Source: Klebsormidium nitens
Lineage: Eukaryota > Streptophyta > Klebsormidiophyceae > Klebsormidiales > Klebsormidiaceae
NCBI GenBank assembly: GCA_000708835.1
Contig: DF236957.1
Span: 186,001-250,000 of the forward strand
DNA length: 64,000 nt
Direction of reading: 5' to 3'
Shown: piece after piece, positions 1 through 10,977 of the stretch
Position numbering within the stretch: the first letter of the stretch is position 1
Layout: each line of letters starts with the position of its first letter
Program-made: the position numbers and the translations under genes
Notes under the pieces: generated by a model
What the model was told of the DNA's origin: nothing
The model's input: only the letters and a program-made list of their open reading frames with translations
Database searches by the model: none

Positions 1-3000
1 TTCTGATGTTGGTCAGTGCACTGGTGCAGGCCATCAAGGGCAAGCCCATAGCGTACCCTCCCCGCCCAAAGGGCCACCTGGCTTTCCTACAGTACACGTC
101 AGGCTCCACCAGTGACCCAAAAGGTACGCCAACGGACGCTGTTCGTTTTTTGCACCTGTTGGCCGACTGTGTGGACAGGTGGTTGCAATGATTTCGTCCT
201 TGATCAGAGGAGCAATAATGAGAACAACGTAACGTTCGGGTTGGAGACAGTCTGCCGAATGCTGGGCCACACACTCTTAGCATAGGGTTGAACAACTGGA
301 TCATGGATTATGTCTTCTTAGCGTTGACCACTGACCCTGTTTGCAGAAGCTACTCCAGGCAATGCAGGTTGCCAAGTCTATGATAGCTTCATCCTGTCCG
401 GGCCTTCTCTTTTGTCGACATTTCTACCGCCGTTGCATAGTTTTTGTTTGACATCGCGGTTGACATCGGCTTTCCTTCACGCCAGGTGTCATGATCACGC
501 ACGCCAACATCGCCCACAACTCGGACAACATCCGCAAGAACATCCGCCTCGATGCGCAGTCCGTCTTCTTGTCCTGGCTCCCCCAGTACCACGACCTCGG
601 GCTCATCGTCGCTTACATCAGCACGATGACAGCTGGCGCGTCAGGAATCTTCATGTCCCCCATCACGTTCATCAAGGACCCCCCCCTCTGGGTCGTCGGC
701 ATGAGCCAGTTCCGCGCGACGCACACGGCGTGCCCCAACTTTGCGCTCGAGCTGGCGGTGCGCAAGTTCCGGCCCGAGGAGCATGCGAAGAACGGGCTGG
801 ACCTGAGCCGGCTCGAAGCGATGCTCAACTGCGCGGAGCCAGGTGGGTGGGGCTCTCTTGGAAAGATCAGGGTTGTAAGTTTTCATTCCAAGCGACACGG
901 GCTGCATCAGGTTTTGGGAGGGTTCCTTATCCAAGCGATGGGCTTTGCTTCTGTTGTTGTCGCTCGGTTGGTCTTTGGTACGAGACCGGGCAAAAAGGCA
1001 CCGTTTGTCAGGACTCTTAACGGTCGATGACAGCTTGTTTATTGGACAGGGAACACTCATTGGTCTTTGGATACCACTGCCTCTTATTGCGTTTCTTGAA
1101 CAAACAGGTCATCAGTCTTGCTGTTTCTTCCCCTCCACCGTGTGCATGTTAAGAGAAGGACGCATGTACAACTTCTGCCTGGACTTGCCTCTTCTCCACA
1201 GCGCGTTTCTTCCTCTTGCCTCTCAGCCCTGCCACTAAGACTACCGACATGACCATTTTCAGTGGTCTAACTGCTCCGAAAGATCGCAGCGCAACTTTTG
1301 CCCCGTACGCTTCTGAGTTCACTGACTCGACCTGCTTGCAGTGCGCATCGACTCCATCGAGAAGTGGAACGCGACCTTCGTCCCGTACTGTTTCCACCCT
1401 GCGGCCATGTGCCCGTCTTACGGATTGGCGGAACACACCGTGGGACTCCTTTCGTGGGGCATCAAGATGGTTCCGGCCGCGAGCGGTGACGGGCTGTTGC
1501 ACTCGAGCGGGCACTGGAAATGCCAGGGAGAGGAAGAGGGGGACGCCGTTTTTGTGGATCCGGATACGCTGGAGCTGAGGGAACCGGGCCAGGTGAGGCT
1601 TCGAAGAGAACTTGTACGGGGCCTTGGGCCCAAAGAAAAGGACCCTTATGCTGAGGAGGTTTTTAAAAGTCAGGTATCTTAGGTTATGAGTTGCCTTGGA
1701 AGCCAAGGAAAGGGTTCCTTATCTTTGATTTGAGCTACCGCGCAAATAAAGGAAAGGGTCGATCGAGCAAAGAAGGCGATTGTGGAGGGTAAAGGTTGTT
1801 GTGGTTGGCTTCATGAAAACCCGTTGTCAAAGCGGAGCGGCGGCCGAGGCTGCGGGTGTCGGAGTCACCTTTTTGAAGCTGACGAGCAAACGTCATCTTT
1901 TGTGACGCAGTCGCGTTTTCTCAGGTCGGCAAGTTTCGCAAGTACAGACTACAACGATGGAAGATTAAGGCTGGGATGCAAGCTGTGGGATGGGCAGCCG
2001 AGCACGAAGGGTGTTGGTCTTTTATCTTCCTCTACTCGATGACGTCATTGTCCTCAAGCCGCATTGCCCCCAGGGTTCCTTGACACCCGCCGCTCCCTTT
2101 TCCAGGTGGGCGAGATCTGGGTGCGCAGCGCGAGTGTCGCGGCCGGCTACTGGCAGCGCCCAGAGCACACGCAGGAAGCGTTCCGCGCCAAGGTCGCCAA
2201 CAAGTCGGAGTGGGCGCACTACGACTGGCTGCGCACGGGAGATTTAGGGTTCCGGTTAGAGGACCAGCTGTTCATCTGTGGGCGGCTTAAGGACCTGATC
2301 ATCGTGCGCGGGAAGAACTACTACCCGCAGGATCTGGAGCTAGCGGCGACACTGGCGCTCGAGGAGGTGATCCGGCCGGGGTGCGTCGCCGCGTTCTCGC
2401 TGAGCGACGGGCCGGGCAAGTTCCAAGACCAGGTAACGGTTTTGTATGTTCTTGGATTCTTGGGTTGCAATGGTGGGTTTGAAGGAGTTTGCTATCTTAT
2501 CTGAACCTGTCTCGTCTGGTCGTTTCACGAAAAGATTTGGAGGTCTTCAGAATTTGTGGCCCAGGGGGCTACGGCTTTTGAGCGCGTTCTCTAAATCTGG
2601 AGAAGGAATTTGACGTTGCAAGGGTCGTGAAGGGCTTATATTTGTGCTTGAGCCGAAGTGAGAGACTCATCGTGCGACTAGGTCTTTTAAAGGAAGTGGG
2701 TGGCAAAGACCTGACTACGGGTTTGACGGGTTAGTTGGCGGATGGGTTAGTTCCTCTGGTCAAGCGTCGGTGGTCAAAATGACAGACAGCTCTTCAGCTG
2801 GGTGTGTGCCCTTGCCAGGACTCTGGTTTGGAGTTCACCAAACCCTGTGGTTCAGCCTGCAGTTACATTAACCCGTTCGTTAATCATTCGCAGGTGGGCC
2901 TGGTTGCGGAGGTCAAGAGCTCGAAGCTCCCGATGCCCCCCCAGCGCGCGATCGCGCTCATCCGACAAGCTGTGTTTTGGAGTCGACCAAACCCTTGGTT

Positions 3001-6000
3001 TCAGCCTGCAGTTAACTTTAACCCGTTCGTTAATCCTTCGCAGGTGGGCCTGGTCGCGGAGGTCAAGAGCTCGAAGCTCCCGATGCTTCCCCAGCGCGCG
3101 ATCGCGCTCATCCGACAGGCCGTCAGCGAGAAGTACGGCCTGGAGCTCGCGCAATTCGCGCTCGTCCAGCCGCGGACCATTTGCAAGACGACAAGTGGCA
3201 AGATCCAGCGAAGCAAAAACCGGGCGGCGCTCCTCGCGGGGACGCTCCAGATCATTTCGGGGGGATTGTTTGTGGACGACGGAACGCTGCCGCGGCAGGG
3301 GGGGCGAGAAGGAGCGGAGGGCGTGAGGGGGGAGGAGGGGGGGGAGAAGGACGAGACGGACCCGTTCAAGATCTTGGCGAGGTTTGGGGTTAAGGAACTT
3401 GACCGCGACGTGTTGAGCCAGGGGCTCGACTCGCTGCGGTGTATGGAGCTGCTGGCGTATCTGAAGGTGGGTTGGGGATAAGAGCAAAGGTCTCGTTGTT
3501 GGATTCTCGCTGTGGGATTGATTGACAGGATTGTTCCCACATTGGATTTATGCCATCCCCGTTAGGTCGATCCAACTTCCTCGAAGGCTGTGTTGAAAGA
3601 GAAGACTCGTTCAAAAACAAAACGAGAAAAATGGCGAATTTGTTTTTCGTCGATTCTGGCGATGCGAGTTTCTAGCAATTTGGTCCGCAGATAATGAGGC
3701 TGATGGGCAACAGGCGACTTTTGGAAGTCTCCCTGGTATCTCAACCGCCCATATGCGGTCGAGCGACAACTGCCCCACAGATGGTGTGACAGTCGTCATG
3801 CAAGCGCCGGCCCTTCGAAATGCTTCGAAAGTCGCCCGTTGCTCGCTTCTTCAACACCGTTATCGCACCCGTCTGCAGAGGCACGCCAACATCGAGATCG
3901 AGCCCACGCTTCTTGCGACGGTGCCGGCCCGCCAGCTGGTGGACGGCACGTACCAGTCAACACCCCTCCGGGTCCAGCGACCCTCCCTAGAAGCACCCCT
4001 CCAGGTAGGGTGTGCGGCTGACTTGGTTTTTCGAGTTTGTGCACTCGTATATTCAGGATCGCTCGTTCCTGTTCTGGGCGGTGTGCAGCATATTCTGTTG
4101 CTATTGAAAAATTAGGAAGAATGCAGCGGTCACAGCCTCATGCTCTGAACGCTGAACCCTCGAGAACCAACGGAGGTCCCATCTCTTTTAGGCAGATCCG
4201 CTTGCTTCCTTTCTGGGCGCATTGCATCTTCCAGATTCGTAAAGTACCAATCACAAGAGTACAGGCCTCATCTAGTCACAGCCTGAAACCCTGGAAGTAA
4301 CAATCCTCAAAACCTAACCCAGGTCGCCCTCTTCTCTCAGGGTCGCCCACTCCCGTACTTGGTAGTGTGCATCATCCAGACGGCGTTCATTTTGCTGATG
4401 GGCTTGCTCCTCGGCGCGGCCATTATTCCCACGTACCACTTCGTGGACCACGTGCTCGACACGCTCAAGACGCCCTTCTCCTACATGACCATTACCAGCG
4501 GAAACAAGGTGGGGCAGGGCCCCTTTTCCCAGGTGTTATTTGCTGCAAATTTTAATACGACGACAAAAAGGGCGGTTTCAGAATCTTAACATGGCAGGGT
4601 TTGCGAATCAGGGTCTTGGGATTCAGGGATGCAAGTTTTATAGGTTCTGTGGCAGTTGTTCTCTTGGCAGTTGTTCTCCCTCCACTTCAGCGAGTCTGCC
4701 TGTGATAAAATTGAGGGGACGGGTAGGGTTAGTATGGGGGTTAGGGTGGGTGCGGGTGCGGAGCGGGTGATTAACTGGGTTTCGATGTTAGTGTTAGCTT
4801 CGGGACCGGAGAGCTTCTCTCCAGCCACACCGAATGCTTACTTCCGCGTCTCACAAACGACTGCGAGTACAAACTTCGTGACGCAATCCCGCAATACTCA
4901 TGCAACCCATTGTTAAACAGCCCGTAGCATCGACTTACAACCCTTGTTAGGACATACATCGACCTAGGTACTACCTTTGCCTAACCGACCCGGGTTTGTC
5001 TTAACCAGGTGCACCGCCACAGCTTCCGCATCTACGGCCTGCTGCTGCCGTTCGCGGTTCCCCTCTGGATGGCAGCCTTCACCATCGAGGTGCTCATCGT
5101 CAAATGGATCGTCATCGGGCGCTACCGCCCCGGCTGCCACGCCCTTAACTCCTGGTGAGGATTGCTTTCTTTGGGATTTGTTTGGATCTGAGGGTTAAGA
5201 GTTTAAAGTTCGACGCGCAGTGGTGCCGAAAGGGCACATTCACGTCGAGGTGCTCGTCTTCAAAGGGGTTGTCATCGGGCGCTACCGCCCCGGCTGCCTC
5301 GCCCTCAACTCCTGGTGAGGTTCAACTTTTAGCTGTTTCCCTGAAGCAAAAAGAGGTCTGGAATTGAAGCTATGTAAATTTCAATTTACATGCGCCTTGG
5401 CATGAAAATGTCCCTGGTGTCCGCATCGGAAATGGTTTGTGACTGGGCGCTTCCGCCCTCGCTGCCACGCCCTCAGCTCTTAGTACTTTTAACTCTTTGC
5501 AGTAATCCCGCAGCGCCTAAGTCTGAAATAGAGCTTTCAAATTTCCATTAGACGCGCGTTATAGGCAACTTCAAGTGACGAGGCTCACTAAGTCAGTGAG
5601 ATGTTTACGGTCACGTGGATTGTCTTCGAGGCCACCGACTCAGCTTCTTCGCTCCAATTCCAATACGACCCCAGCTGTTTTGTGGGTCAAGCATTCTCTT
5701 AAAGAGGGCGTCAGATTCCAAGGTACAGTCGTGCATCTGAGTCCTGAGGACTCATCGGACGGCTCATTTTCCATCTTGAAAACTGCCTCCAGCGACCAAG
5801 GCTGCAGTACTGCGCGCTATCTGGTCGCAGGAGGGGGGCCCAGTCCCCCGACGCCCTCTTTAAGGCGTGATCATTTCTTGGAAGAAGACGTGGGCCCCAC
5901 GAATTGGGACGTCTTCTGGCAATCTTCGAAGGCTCCTGAACTTGCCAGACAACAAAAAGAGTGTGCGCTCTCAGCGTGCAGCGTTATCCTTGCATCGCAG

Positions 6001-9000
6001 TCTAAGAGCTCATCAAAACGCTCTTCTTGCGCCCTGTTTTGAAGTCCTTGTCAGGACGGAAGTTGGTATTTGAGGAAAGGTAAGAAGGAAGGACTTGACA
6101 TGTTTTGGACGGGAGGCAGTTCCCAACAGTTTCTTTTCATCGAACCGAACCGGGAAACAACTTGCTGTTTTAATCCTCAGGTATTTTTTGCGCTGGTGGT
6201 TCATGGACCGCGTGCTGTACATCTGGGAGGAGGTCGTCGGCGTCTACTGCGTCAACACGATCGTGCTGAACCTCTTCTACATATTCGGCGGCGCGCACAT
6301 CGCGTGGAGCGCCAAGCTGGGGGCTTATTTACACGAGTGGGCATTACACCACGTGGGCCCCCATGCCGAAGCCGACGGCCGGTTGGTCGCCCGGTTGATA
6401 TCCCCGGGGAGGCTGTACCTGAATAAGGTCATCGTCGGCCGCGGAGCGGTGGTTTCCGATCACACGGTCGTTCAACCGGGGGCCGTTGTCGCGCCCGGAG
6501 CAAAGCTCCGGCCGATGACGGTTCTTCTCGAGGGGAGCGCGACGGAGCCGGACGTAACGTACCAGGGCAATCCGGCCCGCGCTGTTACGCTGCGCGCACC
6601 GCTCAGTCGCGCGGGGTCGCCCAAGCGGACGAAATGCGGCCGGAGCGAAGCGGAAGTGACCGGAACGAGCGGAAAGGAATTGACCGGAACGACCGGAACG
6701 GAACTGACCGGAACGGAGGAGTCGGAGGACAAGAATTGGTGGGTGCTCGAGGCGGCGAAGATCGTGTTCGGGCTCCCGCTGAGCATCTTCCTGTTCACGT
6801 ACTGCCAGATTCCGATCATGGCGGTCTTTGAGATGATTCCGCGTGGGCGGAATCGGGCCGGAGCGGACTTTCGGTACAAGGCGCTCTTCTTCTTCGGGAC
6901 GCTCATCTTCGCGAGCATGGCCGTCGGCACGTTCATCACCATCTGCCTCAAGTGGGTGCTCTTCGGGCGCGTGCGGCCGGGTGAGTCGGCTTATGATCGC
7001 TACCTACCCTTCGCCCTTCACTTCCTTCGTTTCTTGGTTGGAGTGTGAGGTCTGCAAACTCTGGAAATGGGGGGTTACGCTATCTGCCCCGTCCTTCTCG
7101 TCGTATATACTCACAGTGTCGACCAAATGCCTCACGTAGTTGGTGATCCCTTTTCTGCTGGAACGATAGTATGTCGAGTGTGTCTTTCGGAGCGAAACAG
7201 ACAGGTTTATTTGTTCAGTCTTTCGTGGAGTGAGCGAACGTTATCGTCGATCAGGCTCTTGGCACGGGGGTATGTCTGGAATCGCTTGGGTAGTCTCTTC
7301 GCGAACAGATCTATGGAGTACTCTATTCACGATTGGATTATTTTCTACACGTGATGGTCCACTGACAAAGTGTGGCGCAAAAGCAGGCGGCAATGCGGTC
7401 AGAAAACGAGACACTTGTCTTAGCTGCTGAAGTTGACGTTCCTTTTCGGCTCACTACGTTATCCTTTCCAACAGGCCTTTGACATGACCTTTCTGGAAGG
7501 AGTTCGCAAAAGCTGATTGGACTTATTTCTGCCCCCCGCAGGCCCTTACAAGGACACCAAATGGCTCCAGTGGCGCAAGTGGTGGTTAGACCTGCTAACC
7601 GTGGTTTGCCAGCATAACCTCCTCGACGTCCTCGAGTCCAGCTTCTTCGTCAACTTCTGGCTCTCGGCGCTCGGCGCGCGCATCTGCGCGTCAACCAAGC
7701 TGCTGATCAGCTATACCATCCGGCCATACGAGGCCGACCTGCTTATTGCGGAGCCGGACACGTTTATCTCGGAGTCGTTTGTCAGCTGTGACGACGGGGA
7801 GGGCCACAGAGACCACGTGGTGTTCAAGCGAGGCTCCTGGTAAGGGTTCGTGTCGAGTATGTAAAAGGTTGTAGTTACAGAAAAAAGTCTGAACGCTGTC
7901 TACGAAAATCTTTCCGTATGTGTTTGGCTACGTGCTACTTTGGCCTGAGTTCTGATTCATTTCTCGTAGTTCGTCTTCTGCATTCAGGGGCTCAGGTTCC
8001 AAAAACAGGGTTCTAGAGGGGTTCTAGCGAACGTTGAGCTTATATTACAACCAAGTTTGCCTATGTATTCTTCATTTGAAGTGCGTTGACAAGTCTGATC
8101 GGGTCGGCTCCAACTTGTTCCGAGCGAAATCCTGAAGTAATTGTCCGCCAGGTGTCGCTAAAATCCTGTTTCGCAGACTCCCTGTTCATCCGCAAACGCT
8201 GCACCAATTAAACTCATTTGCTTCAAGCTCTTGCTCCCAATCTCACCACGAATCATCTTGGGCATCTCTTTTTCTCTCCCATTTCAGGACCGGTCTCGAC
8301 GCGGTGATCAAGCAAGGGGTGGTCGTCGGCGAGGGCTCTGGCGTTGGCGCGATCACATACGTGGAGGGCCCGCACGAGTCCTATCCTTAAACTCGCTGAT
8401 TTGTTTGTACTATCTACTCACGTTCCTCTAGGGGTTCAATCATCTTCTTTCTATTTTTATCCAGGACTGGCCTGGGCGCAGTGATTGAGCAAGGCGTGGT
8501 CGTCGGCGAGGGCTCCGGCGTCGGCGCGGTGACGTACGTGGAGGGCCCGCACGAGGCGCTGGCGGGGGAGAACGTGATGCTGTTCGGAAACCCCCCCATC
8601 GTGCTGCAGCACAAGAAGGCGCAGGAGGCCCTGAAGCGGATCAAGGTATGCGTGCCGCCTTATCCGGTCATTTCGAAGCGGTTCAGGGTGCTTGGTCGAG
8701 TCCATCATTGCCAGCTTCCGAGTTCGTAGCTTTCACCCCTGGAGCCTTTTCCGTCACCTCGTGGCCTGCTTCTGATGCGGATTACACGTAAGTTCTCCAA
8801 GTCCGTTCCCTCTCTCTTCCATCTACCCCTCTCTTCCATCTACCCTACCTGCTTCTTAAGCCCGGAAAACCGCATTTTCAGTTTTCGCACCTTGGATTTC
8901 AAGTTTTCTCCGGTCCTTCGTTCTTTAACAAGTTCACTTCCAGCTTCTGAGTAGTCGCTTCAAGCCGTTGTCTGAGCTACCGTCATTTCATCCCTCGACG

Positions 9001-10977
9001 GGACTTCCATCAACCATATTGAACCTGCTTGCCCAACCCACTCCGGTTCACTTTCAGCATGGGAGTCTGTCAAGCTTGGTCACCCTAAAACCTCTCATTC
9101 AGCTAAAACAAAGTTTCACGTCGGAAGCATCAACAACCCACTCTCTTTCCAAGAGTCGGGTCTATTCACCCGAAGGCCTCAACTTGTCGAACTTATCCCA
9201 GTTCCTTGTATTGTGCAGATTGGCACTCTGAAGCTCGTCTTCTTCCACACCGTCGTTCTCCTCCAGCGCATGGGCATCCTGGGCATCCTCGTCGTGTGCG
9301 CGATTCCGGGGCTCGAGTTCGGCATGGCGATCCACCGCAGGGGGATCCCCCTCGACGTGGAGCTACTCCTCTACGGGATTGGCATTCTGCTCTCGATTGC
9401 CACGCTCGCGGTCACGTCCATTGTGCTGAAGTGGGTCGCGCACGGGAAGTTCAGCACGGTGAGTGACCACGTCCCTGCTCTAGTGATTGCATTCGGTTTG
9501 AAGTTTGATACTTTTCACATCGTGCTGAAGTGGGTCGTGCACGAGAATCCTAGCACCTTGAGTCCTCAGTTCCGAGCTCTGTTATCTGCATCAGGTCTTA
9601 AGATGGTACTTGTCACGTTGTGCTCACGTCCGTCGGGCGCCAGTGCTTCAGCACTAACAGTGGCCGGTTTCTTGCTCTAAGTAATGCCGCGGTTTTACAA
9701 TTTGGTGCTTTCCAAACACCCGGGCAAACACCGGTCTGTTTGCCCGTCCATTATATTTTGTCTCTGCCACTTAGAAGAGCAGAATAGCGAGCGATTCATC
9801 CCCCTACTTCTTTTTTAAACTCAGCGAAAATAATTGTTGTCCGCTGGTGCAGTTTCTCAATGCTCTCCCGACCCTTTTCACATAAGAGTGACCCAAGATC
9901 TCGAAGAAAGTCGCTGAGAGGTGCGAATACATTTATGGTCCGTCGAAACAATTTCACTTGTCATGTAAAGCTTGCGCCTTTCTGATCCATGCTCAATCCT
10001 CTACAGGGTCCGCTGAAGCACTCGCTTTCGATTGGTACATACACGACCACCGACACGCTCGACAACTACATGGTCTTCCGCTTCGTGTTCCCCTTCATCA
10101 ACGGCTCTTATCTGGCGGTTCTCTTCCATCGCGCCATGGGCGGGCGCATTGGCAAGAACTGCTTCATGAACCCGGGCTCCTTCCGGGACCATGACATCAT
10201 CGCGGTCGGCGATGACGTCATCCTGGACGAGTGCCACGTGCAGGTGAGAGGAGACGTGATGCCGGGGTGTTCTGGGATTGGTTGTTCTGGTTTCGGGGGT
10301 GTTTTCAAAAACAGGAATGTTGCTTCCTGTCGACTGGTCCTATACAGACGGGGTTTTTTCAAGCAATTGTGTCCCCTGTCTTGGGGGACATGACGCACTG
10401 CTGAGAAAGGTGCGACTTGCTCGTTGGCTGTGTTTCTCAAATAGCGGCTATCGGGAACACTGCATGGCTGTTTTCTTCTCGCAAAGAGTCCCTGTCCGTC
10501 CAAAGTGAGGCTTGCTAGAGCTGCAGATTAGCCAGTCACCGGTTTTGATTCGGTCATCGTCCTACAGCGATTACAGCAGATGTCGTCAAGCTGCCACAAA
10601 TCGCTTTCAGCCCCTGTATGGAAGCTTAAGAACATAGGTCTCTGGTGCGTTCCACCCCGCATCGAAATCGCACTGCCGACCCCCGCCCGTTGTTTCTGCA
10701 GGGTCACAAGTTTGAGCACGGACACATCGCCTTTGACGTCACTGCCATCGGCTCGGGGTCCACACTGCAACCGGAGGCGATTTGCATGGCGGGAGACACG
10801 CTGGAGGACGGGGCCACGCTGGCCTCGTTAAGCAAACCCTTCCCCGGGTTACCGTGCTCTGCGGACCGGTACTGGGTGGGGTCTCCAGCGGTTAAGGCCA
10901 AGGTTATCCTGTCAAACGGGGAGGAGATGGAGGAAGCCGACAGTGGCTTGGGAGGGGGATACGATATGGATGTTTAA
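1..10977 (+). CDS. FAAL-ACP-Pls/PosA-like membrane megasynthetase (5' partial)
   Basis: Exons 1-123, 486-842, 1342-1592, 2106-2432, 3044-3466, 3879-4004, 4341-4508, 5009-5154, 6181-6980, 7542-7839, 8465-8645, 9219-9458, 10007-10243, 10702-10977; all phases agree, giving 1316 visible residues and a TAA stop. Residues about 1-410 are a fatty-acyl-AMP ligase: YTSGSTSDPKGVMITH (ATP loop), LSWLPQYHDLGLI (FAAL-type), YGLAEHTVGLLS, WLRTGDLGF, GRLKDLIIVRG, and SGKIQRSK with the catalytic Lys. QGLDSL near 480 is a carrier site whose Ser would take phosphopantetheine. Six hydrophobic segments follow in three pairs, each followed by a hexapeptide beta-helix-like unit, as in the C-terminal half of epsilon-poly-lysine synthetase (Pls). 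Inferred role: activate a fatty acid, load the carrier and transfer the acyl group at a membrane. Product and compartment are unknown. The protein start and about 150 residues of the ligase lie upstream. Confidence 0.85.
2820..3119 (+). repeat. 150-bp in-frame tandem duplication over an intron acceptor
   Basis: Two adjacent copies, 2820-2969 and 2970-3119, each hold the end of an intron (ACCCGTTCGTTAAT then TTCGCAG) and the first 75 or so bases of the exon that continues the ligase domain. Acceptors fall at 2894 and 3044, exactly 150 bp apart, so both keep the same frame and there is no stop between them. The homologous protein needs only one copy. Use of the first acceptor would insert 50 residues, unless 2972-3043 is spliced out as a 72-bp intron. 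Confidence 0.85.
5078..5484 (+). repeat. Exon 3' end repeated twice in the following intron
   Basis: The end of the exon at 5009-5154 (encoding IGRYRPGCHALNSW and its GTGAGG donor) recurs at 5239-5320, offset by 160 bp and about 85 percent alike by eye, donor included. A shorter, more decayed third copy sits at 5441-5484. The second copy has no obvious acceptor of its own, so it is probably not an exon, but it offers a competing donor. Confidence 0.85.
6647..6727 (+). repeat. Coding minisatellite encoding a Thr-Gly rich linker
   Basis: Repeats of ACCGGAAC/GACCGGAACG inside the 6181-6980 exon encode a TGT-rich stretch (VTGTSGKELTGTTGTELTGT). It lies between the first beta-helix unit and the third membrane segment, where a flexible linker would be tolerated. 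Length variation between strains is likely. Confidence 0.75.
8288..8381 (+). pseudogene. Decoy copy of the 8465 exon, ending at a stop
   Basis: This stretch follows a good acceptor (ATTTCAG) and copies the first 90 or so bases of the true exon at 8465-8645, encoding the same GVVVGEGSGVGA hexapeptide segment in the same phase. Beyond the homology it has no donor and reads into a TAA within five codons. Splicing into it would truncate the protein before the second half of the beta-helix domain. It is best seen as an intronic pseudo-exon. Confidence 0.8.
9400..9660 (+). repeat. About 100-bp tandem repeat starting inside an exon
   Basis: The end of the 9219-9458 exon (around GTGCTGAAGTGGGTCGCGCA) is repeated at 9518-9562 with GTGCTGAAGTGGGTCGTGCA. 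A further, weaker period follows to about 9640. The unit spans the exon-intron junction, and the copied junction reads TTGAGT instead of GTGAGT, so its donor is dead. Confidence 0.75.

Noticed and set aside
4700-4770. Interstitial telomere-like GGGTTAGGG tract
   Set aside because: Only two or three irregular GGTTAGG units inside an intron; too short and imperfect.
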